Assembly (NCBI GenBank): GCA_052084925.1
Contig: JBQDEV010000004.1
Span: 191,080 to 255,079, forward strand
Length of the DNA: 64,000 bases
Direction of reading: 5' to 3'
Source of the DNA: CmP2 sp052084925
GTDB lineage: Bacteria > Actinomycetota > Actinomycetes > Actinomycetales > Micrococcaceae
Below are positions 19,027-28,262 of the stretch, one piece after another. The position numbers were made by a program, and so were the translations under genes. The notes under the pieces are model-generated. The model did not search any database. It was given only the letters and a program-made list of their open reading frames with translations, and had not been told where the DNA came from. The number at the start of each line of letters is the position of its first letter. Positions within the stretch are counted from its first letter, which is position 1.

Positions 19027-19970
19027 TGATCGTCGACCTGCAGAACACCACCACCGCCACGCTGGTCAAGGAGATGGATCGGCTGCGTGAAGCCGGCGGC
19101 GTGGTCGCCCTGGGACGCGTGCTCACCCTGATCGTCTCCACCGACGCCCAGCACGCCGAATCGGCTATTGAGGCGGCGAATGCGGCCTCCCGAGAGCACC
19201 CGTGCCGCGTGATCGTGTATGCGGCGGGAGACCCGGAGGCCGAGACCACGCTGGACGCCCAGATCCGCGTGGGTGGCGATGCCGGTGCCTCCGACGTCGT
19301 CGTGCTCTACGGCAACGGCGCCAACGCCACGGAATCCGAGTCGCTGGTCAGCGCACTGCTGCTGCCGGACGCCCCCATTGTGGTGTGGTGGACCCACCGG
19401 CTGCCTGAGAATCCTGCCGCGTCTCCCCTGGGCCGCATCGCACACCGCCGGATCGTGGATACTAGCGTCGAATCGGACGTGGTGCAGGCGCTGCGCACGC
19501 TGCGCGAGGGCTATTCCGCTGGCGATACCGATCTGGCCTGGACCCGGCTCTCCGGCTGGCGGATCCAGCTGGCTGCTATTTTTGACGACGTCGACGCCCG
19601 CACCGTCCGCTCCGTGACGGTGGACGGCGCCGTGGATTCCTCCTCGACCATCCTGTTGGCCGCGTGGTTGACGTATCGGTTGCAGGTGCCCGTCACGATG
19701 GCTCGCACCCCCGCCGGCCAGGGCATCCGCTCGGTGCGGTTCGTCCGGTCTGACGGTGACATCGTGCTGGCCCGCCCGGCCGGCCACGCCGTCGCCTCCC
19801 TGTACCAACAGAGTCGTCCCGTGCAGCGGATCTCCCTGCCGCGCCGCTCGGCTCAGGACTGCCTGACCGAAGAACTGCGACGCATGGGCCCCGACGATAT
19901 CTTTGGCGAGGTCCTGAAGCGGGGCCTGCCCCGTACCGATCTGAAAGTGGTGGCCCCCAGTGAACGTTGA
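19026..19970 (+). CDS. opcA: OpcA, glucose-6-phosphate dehydrogenase assembly protein
   Basis: OpcA is an allosteric partner of Zwf in cyanobacteria and actinobacteria. This 314-residue protein begins MIVDLQNTTTATLVKEM and carries the family segments GRVLTLIV, LPDAPIVVWWTHRLPENPA and DLAWTRLSGWR. ATG at 19026 overlaps the zwf stop and is preceded by GGAGG; a longer frame from 18963 is rejected. The next gene, pgl, overlaps its 3' end by 11 nt. Confidence 0.93.
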   Translation: MIVDLQNTTTATLVKEMDRLREAGGVVALGRVLTLIVSTDAQHAESAIEAANAASREHPCRVIVYAAGDPEAETTLDAQIRVGGDAGASDVVVLYGNGANATESESLVSALLLPDAPIVVWWTHRLPENPAASPLGRIAHRRIVDTSVESDVVQALRTLREGYSAGDTDLAWTRLSGWRIQLAAIFDDVDARTVRSVTVDGAVDSSSTILLAAWLTYRLQVPVTMARTPAGQGIRSVRFVRSDGDIVLARPAGHAVASLYQQSRPVQRISLPRRSAQDCLTEELRRMGPDDIFGEVLKRGLPRTDLKVVAPSER

Positions 19971-20736
19971 GTCGCGTCTGTCCCCCGATCGTCCCACCCT
20001 GTGCGCTCGTGCGGCGGATGCGCTCCTGGAGGTCATTGCCTCCGCAGTGCGCGAGCGCGGGATCGGCCACGTGGTGCTCACCGGTGGGTCCACAGGCATC
20101 GGGATTCTGCACGCACTGAACGACCGCAGACGCACCCGGTCCGAGCTGGACTGGTCTGCTGTGCACTTCTGGTTCGGCGACGAACGCTTTCTGTCCCTGC
20201 AGGACGGCGAACGGAACTCCCTGCAGGCCGAGGAAGCCCTCCTGCAGTCCCTGATGGACGAGGGGCTGATCGGCGAGGGACAGCTACATCGGGTCTCGGC
20301 TCCCGAAGACTCGGATGGCCTGGGCGACGCCGCCCGTCAATACTCCGCGCAGCTCGCACACGCAGCCTCGACGAGTCCCGGACCGGACGCACGGCTTCCC
20401 CGGTTCGATGTGCTGCTGTTGGGGGTCGGCCCCGACGCTCACGTGGCCAGCCTCTTCCCCGATCGCACAGGTCCCCTGGAAACCGGTGAGACCGTCATCC
20501 CGGTGGAGGACTCGCCGAAGCCGCCGCCGCAGCGGGTCTCGCTGAGTGTGGAAGCCATCAACACGGCCGACAGGGTCTGGTTCGTGGTGGCAGGTGCCGA
20601 CAAGGCCGATGCGGTCGCGGCCGTCAGACGCGCCCAGCAGGCCGGAGAGCCGGATGCCCAGCGGTTGCCCGCCACACTGGTCCGGGGCCGCCAGGAGACC
20701 CTCTGGTGGCTCGATGACGCCGCCGCAGGTCGCTGA
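19960..20736 (+). CDS. pgl: 6-phosphogluconolactonase
   Basis: This 258-residue DevB-type enzyme hydrolyses 6-phosphogluconolactone from Zwf. Motifs include VVLTGGSTGIGIL, WFGDERFLS, the active-site region LLLGVGPDAHVASLFP, and a C-terminal PATLVRGRQETLWWLDDAAA. GTG at 19960 lies within opcA, so translation is coupled. It ends the run; gnd, the next enzyme of the pathway, is not in the window. Confidence 0.94.
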   Translation: MNVESRLSPDRPTLCARAADALLEVIASAVRERGIGHVVLTGGSTGIGILHALNDRRRTRSELDWSAVHFWFGDERFLSLQDGERNSLQAEEALLQSLMDEGLIGEGQLHRVSAPEDSDGLGDAARQYSAQLAHAASTSPGPDARLPRFDVLLLGVGPDAHVASLFPDRTGPLETGETVIPVEDSPKPPPQRVSLSVEAINTADRVWFVVAGADKADAVAAVRRAQQAGEPDAQRLPATLVRGRQETLWWLDDAAAGR

Positions 20737-20806
20737 CCGACCCGCCCCTCGTGGCTGGCGGTTCATTCGATAGCGAATCAGACCACGGGGCATCCGACGA
20801 CAGCGC

Positions 20807-20836
20807 AAGACCCCGGGAGAATACTCCCGGGGTCTT
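20807..20836. terminator. Bidirectional hairpin terminator between pgl and secG
   Basis: A perfect 13-bp stem, AAGACCCCGGGAG and its complement, with loop AATA, lies between convergent pgl and secG. The A-rich left and T-rich right ends of the stem give it terminator character on both strands. Confidence 0.8.
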
Positions 20837-20856
20837 CGACGTCATGGGTGGTCGGA

Positions 20857-21108
20857 CTAGAAGTCGCCGGAGAAGCGCATGATCAGTCCCAGGGCCACGA
20901 TGATGCCGCCCCAGAGAACACCGAGGGTCACCGTCAGCCGGGTGAGGTTGCGTTCCGCAACACCGGAAGAGCCCAACGACGACGAGACGCCGCCGCCGAA
21001 CATGTCCGACATGCCGCCGCCGCGCCCCTTGTGCAGGAGCACGAGGACGACCAGCAGGAAGCTGATCAGGATCAGCACGATCTGCAGAACTAGCTTGAGA
21101 ATGTCCAC
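20857..21108 (-). CDS. secG: SecG, preprotein translocase subunit
   Basis: This 83-residue protein has the two-helix SecG layout: LVLQIVLILISFLLVVLVLL, the loop HKGRGGGMSDMFGGGV, and LTVTLGVLWGGIIVALGLI. It belongs to the SecYEG channel. It is last in the pgk-tpiA-secG run, 47 nt after tpiA. Confidence 0.95.
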   Translation of the reverse strand: MDILKLVLQIVLILISFLLVVLVLLHKGRGGGMSDMFGGGVSSSLGSSGVAERNLTRLTVTLGVLWGGIIVALGLIMRFSGDF

Positions 21109-21155
21109 GAAGAAATCTTCCGTCCTTATGCCGACTCAGATGCTGTTGACGCCGG

Positions 21156-21971
21156 TCAGTCGGTCAACAGGTGATGCTCGAACCTGACAATGTTAGCAAA
21201 CTCCGCCTCGTCGAGGCTGGCACCGCCCACGAGGGCGCCGTCGACGTCCCGTTCACGCAGGATCGAGGCGACATTGGCCGCTTTCACTGAGCCGCCGTAG
21301 AGCAGCCGCACGGCCTTGGCCGTGGCGGAGTCATACAGTTCCTCGATGCGGGCGCGCAGAGCGGCGCACATTTCCTGGGCATCCTCCGGGCCGGCCACTT
21401 CGCCGGTCCCGATCGCCCAGACCGGTTCGTAGGCAATGACCGAGTCTGCGACATGCTCCGCGCTGAGACCCTCGAGTGCTGCCGCGAGCTGGCCCAGGGT
21501 GAACTCGACGTGTTGTTCGGCCTGTCGCGTCTCCAGGCCTTCTCCGACACAGATGATCGGGGTCAGACCGTGGCGCAGCGCAGCCCGGGTTTTGCGATTG
21601 ACCAGCGCGTCGTCCTCACCGTGAATGCTGCGACGCTCCGAATGGCCCACGAGGACATAGGTGCACGCCAGCTTGGCCAGGAACGCTCCCGACACATCTC
21701 CGGTGTAGGCCCCGGACTCCTCAGGGGAGAGATCCTGTGCGCCGTACCGCAGCGGGAGCTTGTCCCCCATCACCAGCGTCTGCACGCTGCGCAGATCAGT
21801 GAACGGAGGGAAGATGGCGACCTCGACCGTGTCGAAGTCGTGTCGGGCGTCGCTGAGGGTCCACGATAGCTTCTGGACAAGGGTCACCGCTTGCTGGTGA
21901 TCCAGGTTCATCTTCCAGTTGCCGGCGATCAGCGGGGTGCGCACAAAGGCGCCGTTGTGCTTGGTGGTCAT
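21156..21971 (-). CDS. tpiA: Triosephosphate isomerase
   Basis: TpiA interconverts glyceraldehyde-3-phosphate and dihydroxyacetone phosphate. The 271-residue protein has GNWKMN with the catalytic Lys, VLVGHSERR with the catalytic His, AYEPVWAIGTG with the catalytic Glu, and the phosphate loop LYGGSVKAAN. The N-terminus is about 10 residues longer than usual. ATG at 21971 overlaps the pgk stop (ATGA). Confidence 0.97.
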   Translation of the reverse strand: MTTKHNGAFVRTPLIAGNWKMNLDHQQAVTLVQKLSWTLSDARHDFDTVEVAIFPPFTDLRSVQTLVMGDKLPLRYGAQDLSPEESGAYTGDVSGAFLAKLACTYVLVGHSERRSIHGEDDALVNRKTRAALRHGLTPIICVGEGLETRQAEQHVEFTLGQLAAALEGLSAEHVADSVIAYEPVWAIGTGEVAGPEDAQEMCAALRARIEELYDSATAKAVRLLYGGSVKAANVASILRERDVDGALVGGASLDEAEFANIVRFEHHLLTD

Positions 21972-23206
21972 CGTGACTCCCCCTGGTCCTGAAGCGCTTG
22001 CACACCCGGGAGCTGTTTGCCCTCGAGATACTCCAGCGAGGCGCCGCCTCCGGTGGAGATGTGGCCGAACTGCTCATCGGCGAAGCCCAGGGCGCGTACG
22101 GCGGCTGCAGAGTCACCGCCGCCAACCACGCTGAGGCCCTGGACGGCGGTCAGGGCTTGGGCCACGGTGCGGGTGCCGGAAGCGAAGGCCTCCATCTCGA
22201 AGACTCCCATGGGACCGTTCCAGAAGACGGTCCGGGCCCCCTGGATGACCTCGGCGAAGGCACGCGCGGAGTCGGGGCCGATGTCGAGGCCCAGCGCATC
22301 TGCTCCGTGGTCACCGGACTCCAGCCCGTCAACGGGAAGCACCTGGTGCTCGGCGTCCGCGGCGAAGGATGCGGCCATCACGATGTCGGTGGGCAGCACG
22401 ATCTGGCAACCGCCCTGCTGCGCCCGCTCCAGGTACGCGGTGACCACAGGCAGCTGGTCCTCTTCCAGTAACGAGGCACCCACGTTGTAGCCCTGCGCCT
22501 TCAAGAAGGTGAAGACCATCCCGCCACCGATCAGCAGCGTATCGGCACGCTCCATGAGATTGTCGATCACCGCCAGCTTGTCGGAGACCTTAGACCCGCC
22601 CAGAGCGACGACGTAGGGACGCTCGGGGGTTTCGGTGAGGCGATTCAGCACCGTCAGCTCGTTGGCCACCAGCGGTCCTTGAACAGCCGGCACGAGGGAG
22701 GCCACGTCGAACACCGAGGCGTGCTTGCGATGGACCGCACCGAACGCGTCTCCCACGTAGGCACCTTCCGGTGCGAGGGCTGCCATCTCAGCGGCAAGCT
22801 CCGCGCGCTCCGCGTCGACTTTCGACGTCTCGCGGGCATCGAAGCGGACGTTCTCCAAGAGCAGGATCTCCCCTTCGCCCAGCTCGGAAGCCAACTGGCG
22901 GGCCGAGGGACCGGTGACATCGGCTGCCAGTGTCACGGCCCGTCCCGAGAGTTCCTGCATCCGTGCGGCCACGGGGGCCAGGGAATACTTGGCTTCGGGG
23001 GTGCCCTTCGGCCGACCCAGGTGAGCCATCACGATAACCCGGGCCCCTGCCTCGGCCAGATCGGTGATCGCCGGTAGCGAGGCACGAATGCGTCCATCAT
23101 CGGTCACGCGGTCTCCGTCCAGGGGGACGTTGAGATCGGAACGGATCAACACGGGGCGTCCGGAGACGCCGGAGGCGATCAGGTCGTGGAGCGTCTGTGC
23201 TGGCAT
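21968..23206 (-). CDS. pgk: Phosphoglycerate kinase
   Basis: Pgk makes ATP from 1,3-bisphosphoglycerate. The 412-residue protein has RSDLNVPLDG, MAHLGRPKG, ALGGSKVSDK, FWNGPMGVFE and VGGGDSAAAV. The frame extends to 23221, but ATG at 23206 has GGAGG 8-9 nt upstream and gives the normal N-terminus. A hairpin separates it from gap; TACTAT at about 23269-23274 on the minus strand could be the -10 box of its own promoter. Confidence 0.97.
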   Translation of the reverse strand: MPAQTLHDLIASGVSGRPVLIRSDLNVPLDGDRVTDDGRIRASLPAITDLAEAGARVIVMAHLGRPKGTPEAKYSLAPVAARMQELSGRAVTLAADVTGPSARQLASELGEGEILLLENVRFDARETSKVDAERAELAAEMAALAPEGAYVGDAFGAVHRKHASVFDVASLVPAVQGPLVANELTVLNRLTETPERPYVVALGGSKVSDKLAVIDNLMERADTLLIGGGMVFTFLKAQGYNVGASLLEEDQLPVVTAYLERAQQGGCQIVLPTDIVMAASFAADAEHQVLPVDGLESGDHGADALGLDIGPDSARAFAEVIQGARTVFWNGPMGVFEMEAFASGTRTVAQALTAVQGLSVVGGGDSAAAVRALGFADEQFGHISTGGGASLEYLEGKQLPGVQALQDQGESR

Positions 23207-23272
23207 GCTGGGGTCCTCCATGCGGTGAGTACAGGGTCATTGAGTGTGAAGGTCAGGATCTCTGCATCCATA

Positions 23273-23313
23273 GTAGACAGCCCGGCGCCCGAGTGCGGGG
23301 CCGGGCTGTCTAC
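23273..23313 (-). terminator. Hairpin between gap and pgk
   Basis: A 14-bp perfect stem (23273-23286 with 23300-23313), extended after one bulged G by CCCG and CGGG around an AGTG loop, lies 10 nt past the gap stop. It should end or reduce gap transcription before pgk. No U tract follows. Confidence 0.7.
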
Positions 23314-23323
23314 GTGTCGAGGA

Positions 23324-24331
23324 TCAGAGGCTCTGAGCCACGTGATCGACGAGGTCGATCAGCTGAGCGGTGTAGCCGTACTCGTTGTCGTACCAGCCGA
23401 TGACCTTGACCGTTTTTCCAATGCTCTTGGTCAGCGGAGCGTCGAAGGTGCAGGCTGCTGGTGAGGTGATGATGTCCGTGGAGACGATCGGATCCTCGGA
23501 GTAGACCAATCGACCCTTCAGCCCGTCTGCCAGCGACGCCTGACGGAAGGCCTCGTTGATCTCCTCGACGTCGGCGTGACGGCTCAGTTCGACCGTGAGA
23601 TCGGTGGCGGAACCGGTGATGGTGGGCACCCGCATGGCGAATCCGTCGAGTTTGCCGCTGAGTTCGGGGATGACCTCGCCGATGGCCTTGGCCGCTCCGG
23701 TCGAGGTCGGCACCATGTTCTGAGCTGCGGAGCGTGCACGACGCCGATCCTTGGGATGCGGGTTGTCGTGGAGGTTCTGGTCGCCGGTGTAGGCATGGAT
23801 CGTGGTCATGATCCCGTCAATGATCCCGAAATTGTCGTGGAGCACTTTCACCATCGGCGCCAGGCAGTTCGTGGTGCACGATGCCGCTGACACGATGTCC
23901 ATGCTCGAGCCGTCATAGGTCTGGTCGTTGATGCCCATCACGAAGGTGCCGTCGATCTTTTTGCCGGGCGCGGACAGGACAACCTTGCGGGCCCCGGCCT
24001 CGAGGTGCTTGCGAGCGTCCGGGCCCGAAGTGAAGCGGCCGGTGCATTCGATGACGATGTCGACGCCCAGGTCCGCCCAGGGCAACTGAGACGGGTCCTT
24101 CTGCTGCAGCAAGGTGATGCGCTTGTCGCCGACACGCAGCTGCCCGTCTTCCAGACTCACCGGCTCGGGATACCGGCCCAGGATGGTGTCGTACTTGACC
24201 AGGTACAGCAGGTCTTCGGGATCGGCCAGGTCGTTCACGGCGACCAATTCGAGATCAGGGTGGCGCTCCTCAATGACCCGGAGCGCGTTGCGGCCGATTC
24301 GACCGAATCCATTGATGGCGATCTTTGTCAT
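23324..24331 (-). CDS. gap: Glyceraldehyde-3-phosphate dehydrogenase, type I
   Basis: This 335-residue enzyme makes 1,3-bisphosphoglycerate. It shows the Rossmann start IAINGFGRIGRNALR, the catalytic Cys in SAASCTTNCLAPM, TTIHAYTGDQNLHDNPH and the C-terminal WYDNEYGYTAQLIDLV. It runs in the same direction as pgk and tpiA but is separated from them by a hairpin. GAAAGG lies before ATG. Confidence 0.97.
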   Translation of the reverse strand: MTKIAINGFGRIGRNALRVIEERHPDLELVAVNDLADPEDLLYLVKYDTILGRYPEPVSLEDGQLRVGDKRITLLQQKDPSQLPWADLGVDIVIECTGRFTSGPDARKHLEAGARKVVLSAPGKKIDGTFVMGINDQTYDGSSMDIVSAASCTTNCLAPMVKVLHDNFGIIDGIMTTIHAYTGDQNLHDNPHPKDRRRARSAAQNMVPTSTGAAKAIGEVIPELSGKLDGFAMRVPTITGSATDLTVELSRHADVEEINEAFRQASLADGLKGRLVYSEDPIVSTDIITSPAACTFDAPLTKSIGKTVKVIGWYDNEYGYTAQLIDLVDHVAQSL

Positions 24332-24469
24332 GCGTGGTGCCTTTCCAGCGTGATTCAGGGGGTGGTGCTCAGCGGCGTCCGGCAGTCGGTTGACCGGGGA
24401 CGGAAGAAAGGAAGGAGAGGGAGTCAGGGCCGCGGGAGGGGATGAGGGCGACCCAGGTCATTAAGCGAG

Positions 24470-24504
24470 CCCGGCCGACCACCCCATAGGGCTGGTCGAC
24501 CGGG
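24470..24504 (-). terminator. Terminator after sodA
   Basis: In minus-strand RNA a stem of about 16 bp, with one G-U pair and one mismatch, forms 18 nt past the sodA stop. No other gene lies in the 190 nt between sodA and gap. Confidence 0.6.
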
Positions 24505-24521
24505 TTCACTTGATCACAGTG

Positions 24522-25139
24522 TCAGACCAGCTTCTGAGCACCGTTGCGGGCGGCGGCGAAGCGCTCTGCCACGTCGGCCCAGTTGACGATGTTCCAGATG
24601 GCGTCGACGTAGTCGGCCTTCACGTTCTGGTAGTCCAGGTAGAAGGCGTGCTCCCACATGTCCAGCTGGAATAGCGGGATGGTCGCCACCGGGACGCCGT
24701 TCTGCTGGTCGTAGAACTGCTCGATGACGAGGTTTCCGCCGACCGGCTCGTAAGCCAGGATGGCCCAGCCGGAGCCCTGGATGCCCAGCGCGGCGGCCTT
24801 GAAGTGGGCGCGGAACTTGTCGAAGGAACCGAAGTACTCATCGATGGCGGCAGCCAGCTCGCCTTCCGGCTTGTCCCCACCCTCGGGAGAGAGGTTCTTC
24901 CAGAAGATGGAGTGGTTGGTGTGACCGCCGAGGTTGAACGCCAGGTCCTTCGATAGCTGGTTGATCGAACCGAAGTCCTCAGACTCTCGGGCGGCCGCGA
25001 GCTTCTCGAGAGCCGTGTTGGCGCCCTTCACGTAGGTCGCGTGGTGCTTGTCGTGGTGCAGCTCCATGATGCGAGCCGAGATGTGCGGCTCGAGCGCTGC
25101 GTAATCGTAGGGCAGTTCGGGCAGAGTAAATTCAGCCAC
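24522..25139 (-). CDS. sodA: Superoxide dismutase, Mn/Fe type
   Basis: This 205-residue enzyme dismutates superoxide. Metal-ligand regions are LHHDKHHATYVKGAN, GGHTNHSIFWKNLSP and LDMWEHAFYLDYQNVKADYV. Sequence alone does not fix the metal. GTG at 25139 has AAGGAGG at proper spacing. The leader contains palindromes described separately. Confidence 0.96.
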   Translation of the reverse strand: MAEFTLPELPYDYAALEPHISARIMELHHDKHHATYVKGANTALEKLAAARESEDFGSINQLSKDLAFNLGGHTNHSIFWKNLSPEGGDKPEGELAAAIDEYFGSFDKFRAHFKAAALGIQGSGWAILAYEPVGGNLVIEQFYDQQNGVPVATIPLFQLDMWEHAFYLDYQNVKADYVDAIWNIVNWADVAERFAAARNGAQKLV

Positions 25140-25158
25140 AATTCCTCCTTGTTGAGTA

Positions 25159-25196
25159 TCGATCGATGCCTGTGAACAGGCGTCTCTCCCATACTA
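25159..25196 (-). promoter_or_regulatory. sodA promoter -10 box and leader palindromes
   Basis: On the minus strand TAGTAT (25196-25191) is a candidate -10 box, with TTGACG (25222-25217) upstream at a long 20-nt spacing. Just after the expected start site lies the palindrome GCCTGTTCACAGGC (25168-25181), then ATCGATCGAT. The position suits an operator or a leader hairpin. Confidence 0.35.
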
Positions 25197-25286
25197 GGCA
25201 CTTGCCCTAGGAGGGGCGTCAAGAGTTCAGCTCTCAGCGACGGCGAATGTCGTGGTGTGACGCTGCTCCCACCGTGCAATCAGCCC

Positions 25287-26273
25287 TTACTCCTCGTCGT
25301 CGAGCAGTTCAGCAGTAACAGCGTCGTCGGTGTTGGGGATGCCCTCTTCGGCCGCGCGTTTGTCGGCCATCGCCAGCAATCGACGGATGCGTCCGGCGAT
25401 GGCGTCCTTGGTCATCGGCGGTTGTGCAAGTCGTCCCAGCTCATCGAGCGAGGCTTGCTTATGATCGATCCGCAATTCGCCTGCGTACTTGAGATGATCG
25501 GGGACATCGTCGCCCAGAATCTCCAGTGCCCGCGCAACGCGGGCGCCGGCGGCCACGGCTGCCTGAGCGGAGCGACGGAGGTTAGCGTCGTCGAAGTTGG
25601 CGAGGCGATTGGCCCCGGCCCGCACTTCCTTGCGGGTTCGACGCTCCTCCCAGATGGTCACCGTGTCTTGGGCTCCCATGCGGCGGAGCATGGTCGCGAT
25701 GGCATCACCGTCACGGATGACGACACGGTCTACTTGACGTACCTCACGGGCTTTGGCCATCACCCCCAGCCGGCGTGCCGCACCTACCAGGGCCAGGGCC
25801 GCCTCCGGGCCGGGGCAGGTGATCTCCAATGCGGAGGAGCGGCCAGGTTCCGTCAATGAGCCGTGGGCCAGGAAAGCTCCCCGCCACACGGCCTCGGCAT
25901 CAGCAACGGAGCCATTGACGACGGTTGCCGGGAGCCCCAGCACCTGTCGGCCGCGGGGGTCTACCAGTCCGGTCTGCCGGGCCAGGGAGGCGCCGTCCTT
26001 GATGATCCGGATCACGTAGCGCGACCCGCGGCGCAGGTTTCCGCCGGAGACGACGACCATGTCCGAGGCATGGCCATACACCTCGGCGATGGCGGTCCGG
26101 AGACGCTTGGCCGCCGCTTCATAGTCGAGTTCGGCCTCGATCACGATGCGATTGTTGACCAGATACAGCCCACCGGCGAAGCGCAGCGTGGAGGCGACCT
26201 CTGCTCGTCGTTCTGAGCTGCGCAGAGCTTGGACGTGCGCGAGCTCTTCCTTGACGGCGGCGGTCAATGCCAT
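25287..26273 (-). CDS. whiA: WhiA, sporulation/cell-division regulator family
   Basis: WhiA couples a degenerate LAGLIDADG-like N-terminal domain to a C-terminal helix-turn-helix. In Streptomyces it works with WhiB; in non-sporulating relatives it is retained, probably for division control. The 328-residue protein contains RFAGGLYL, VSGGNLRRGSRYVIRI and the C-terminal ELGRLAQPPMTKDAIAGRIRRL. It follows yvcK by 54 nt in the conserved rapZ-yvcK-whiA order. Confidence 0.94.
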   Translation of the reverse strand: MALTAAVKEELAHVQALRSSERRAEVASTLRFAGGLYLVNNRIVIEAELDYEAAAKRLRTAIAEVYGHASDMVVVSGGNLRRGSRYVIRIIKDGASLARQTGLVDPRGRQVLGLPATVVNGSVADAEAVWRGAFLAHGSLTEPGRSSALEITCPGPEAALALVGAARRLGVMAKAREVRQVDRVVIRDGDAIATMLRRMGAQDTVTIWEERRTRKEVRAGANRLANFDDANLRRSAQAAVAAGARVARALEILGDDVPDHLKYAGELRIDHKQASLDELGRLAQPPMTKDAIAGRIRRLLAMADKRAAEEGIPNTDDAVTAELLDDEE

Positions 26274-26327
26274 GCCTGTGCCTGCTTTCCTGAGATTGAC
26301 GGGTGGACCACACTGAACCGAGGTCGG

Positions 26328-27368
26328 TCAGTCGAAACGGTCGAACGCTTCGTGGAGTGCAACAGCCAATCGTAGTGGATCGTGCACTCCCGGGCTCTGC
26401 TTGCTCATCACTCTACTAAAGACCACCTCGGCCTTGAGCGCCTCAGCAGCGGCCCGGAACTCGTCACGCTGACTCACCACATCCGGGTCTGCGATGATCA
26501 CGTCGAGGGTGAGATCAGGCGCGTAGGTCTGCAGGACGCGCAGATGGTCGGCGGGAGACATGCCGGTGGTCTCGGAGGTGTCGGACTCGAGATTCATGAC
26601 CAAGGCGCGGCGGGCCGGCGTAGCACACAGAGCATCGCGCTGTTGCGGCAAGAGCAGGTGCGGCAGCACGGAGGTGTACCAGGATCCCGGGCCGAGAATC
26701 ACCCAGTCAGCCAACTCCATGGCTTCCAAGGATTCCGGGGTCGCTGGAGCATCGGCCGGGTCGAGTGCAATATGACTGACCCTCCCCTGGCCGGCCGCGG
26801 TGGCGAGGGCGACCTGCCCGGAGATGGTCTGCGAAGTCAGTCCCCCGCGGTCGTGGTCGGCGAGGACGGTGCCAGAGATCGTCAGGGGCACCGTCGCCAT
26901 GGGCAGCACGGTTCCCCGGGCGCCCAGCAGGGCACCGGCCCAGCGCAGTCCGTCCACGGGGTTACCGAGCTGTTCCCACAGGGCGACGATGAGCAGATTA
27001 CCTAGCGCATGGTTGTCCAGGGTTCCCTCGGACTCGGGCCGGGTCGTGAAGCGATGCTGCAGCGTGTCATGCCAGGTCCGTCCCCAGTCGGTGTCGTCAC
27101 AGAGCGCGGCCAGCGCCATGCGAAGGTCACCCGGTGGCAGGACGTCCATTTCCTGGCGGATGGTGCCGGACGATCCGCCGTCGTCGGCTACCGTGACAAC
27201 GGCAGTGATCTCACCCGCGATGAGGCGCAGTGCCGAGAGCGTCGCGTAGAGCCCGTGCCCGCCCCCGAGCGCGGTCACCGAGAGCGTGGGATCATAGTGG
27301 CTGCGCTGGCGGGCCACCGGGGTCGGCAATGGGGTCAGCGGCAGTTGACCGGTGAAATGCAGACTCAT
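26328..27368 (-). CDS. yvcK: YvcK/CofD-like gluconeogenesis factor
   Basis: This 346-residue protein has ALGGGHGLYATLSAL, VTVADDGGSSGTIRQ, PPGDLRMALAAL and the NHALGNLLIVAL segment of the YvcK/CofD superfamily. YvcK proteins bind UDP-sugars and influence cell-wall synthesis and growth on gluconeogenic carbon. The start overlaps the rapZ stop (ATGA). Confidence 0.92.
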   Translation of the reverse strand: MSLHFTGQLPLTPLPTPVARQRSHYDPTLSVTALGGGHGLYATLSALRLIAGEITAVVTVADDGGSSGTIRQEMDVLPPGDLRMALAALCDDTDWGRTWHDTLQHRFTTRPESEGTLDNHALGNLLIVALWEQLGNPVDGLRWAGALLGARGTVLPMATVPLTISGTVLADHDRGGLTSQTISGQVALATAAGQGRVSHIALDPADAPATPESLEAMELADWVILGPGSWYTSVLPHLLLPQQRDALCATPARRALVMNLESDTSETTGMSPADHLRVLQTYAPDLTLDVIIADPDVVSQRDEFRAAAEALKAEVVFSRVMSKQSPGVHDPLRLAVALHEAFDRFD

Positions 27369-28258
27369 TCTCGACCCAGATCCCGGTGGTGGGTCTTCAC
27401 CATCACCCGCGGCTGCTGCCCGAGTCGATGAGACAGCGCCTCAGCAATGGCCACGGAGCGATGCTTGCCGCCCGTGCACCCGATCGCGAAGGTGGCGTAG
27501 TGCTTGTTCTCGCGGCGGTATCCCTCCAAGACGGGCTTGAGGGCCTGTACATAGCTCTCGACGAACGCCTCGGCGCCTTCCTGGACGAGGACGAACTCGG
27601 AGACCGCAGCGTCTTGACCTGTCAGCGGCCGCAGTTCGGGCACCCAATGGGGGTTGGCGATAAACCGAACATCAGCAAGGAAGTTAGTGTCCTGGGGAAT
27701 CCCGTATTTGAAGCCAAAGCTCATCACATTCAACCGCAGCACCACCGGACCATTGTCCGAGAAGAGATCCACCATGCTGGAGGATAGCGCGTGAACGTTC
27801 ATTTCGGTGGTGTCCACGACCAGCTCGGCCTGCTGCTTGAGCTCAGCGAGAACACGTCGTTCCACTGCGATGCCGTCGGAGATCCGCCCGCCACTCTGCA
27901 AAGGGTGTGGACGCCGCCCTGATTCGAATCGGCGGACCAGCACCTCGTCGGCCGCGTCCAGGAAGAGGATCCTAAATTCGACGCCATCGGTCGACAACTT
28001 TGCCAGAGACTCCTGCAGGTCGTAGAAGAACTCCTTCGTGCGGACATCCACGACGAGCGCCAGCTTCAGCTCGGCCTCAGGGCTCTTGCCCAAGAGCGCG
28101 GCCAGGGTGCTGAACAACTGGGGCGGGAGATTCTCCACGACATACCAGCCCTGATCTTCCAGGGCATGGGCGGCCGTCGTGCGACCGGCACCGGACATGC
28201 CTGTGACGATCAGCACTTCTTTGGTGGGCGGTTTGAGCGGGGTGAGCTCTTCAGTCAT
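27365..28258 (-). CDS. rapZ: RapZ/YvcJ, RNase adapter P-loop protein
   Basis: This 297-residue P-loop NTPase has Walker A GMSGAGRTT near the N-terminus and the C-terminal RapZ signature IGCTGGKHRSVAIAE. In E. coli RapZ controls glucosamine-6-phosphate synthase through small RNAs; in Gram-positives the role is less clear. The uvrC stop ends 4 nt upstream, and it overlaps yvcK, giving a tightly packed uvrC-rapZ-yvcK unit. Confidence 0.94.
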   Translation of the reverse strand: MTEELTPLKPPTKEVLIVTGMSGAGRTTAAHALEDQGWYVVENLPPQLFSTLAALLGKSPEAELKLALVVDVRTKEFFYDLQESLAKLSTDGVEFRILFLDAADEVLVRRFESGRRPHPLQSGGRISDGIAVERRVLAELKQQAELVVDTTEMNVHALSSSMVDLFSDNGPVVLRLNVMSFGFKYGIPQDTNFLADVRFIANPHWVPELRPLTGQDAAVSEFVLVQEGAEAFVESYVQALKPVLEGYRRENKHYATFAIGCTGGKHRSVAIAEALSHRLGQQPRVMVKTHHRDLGRE

Positions 28259-28262
28259 AACG

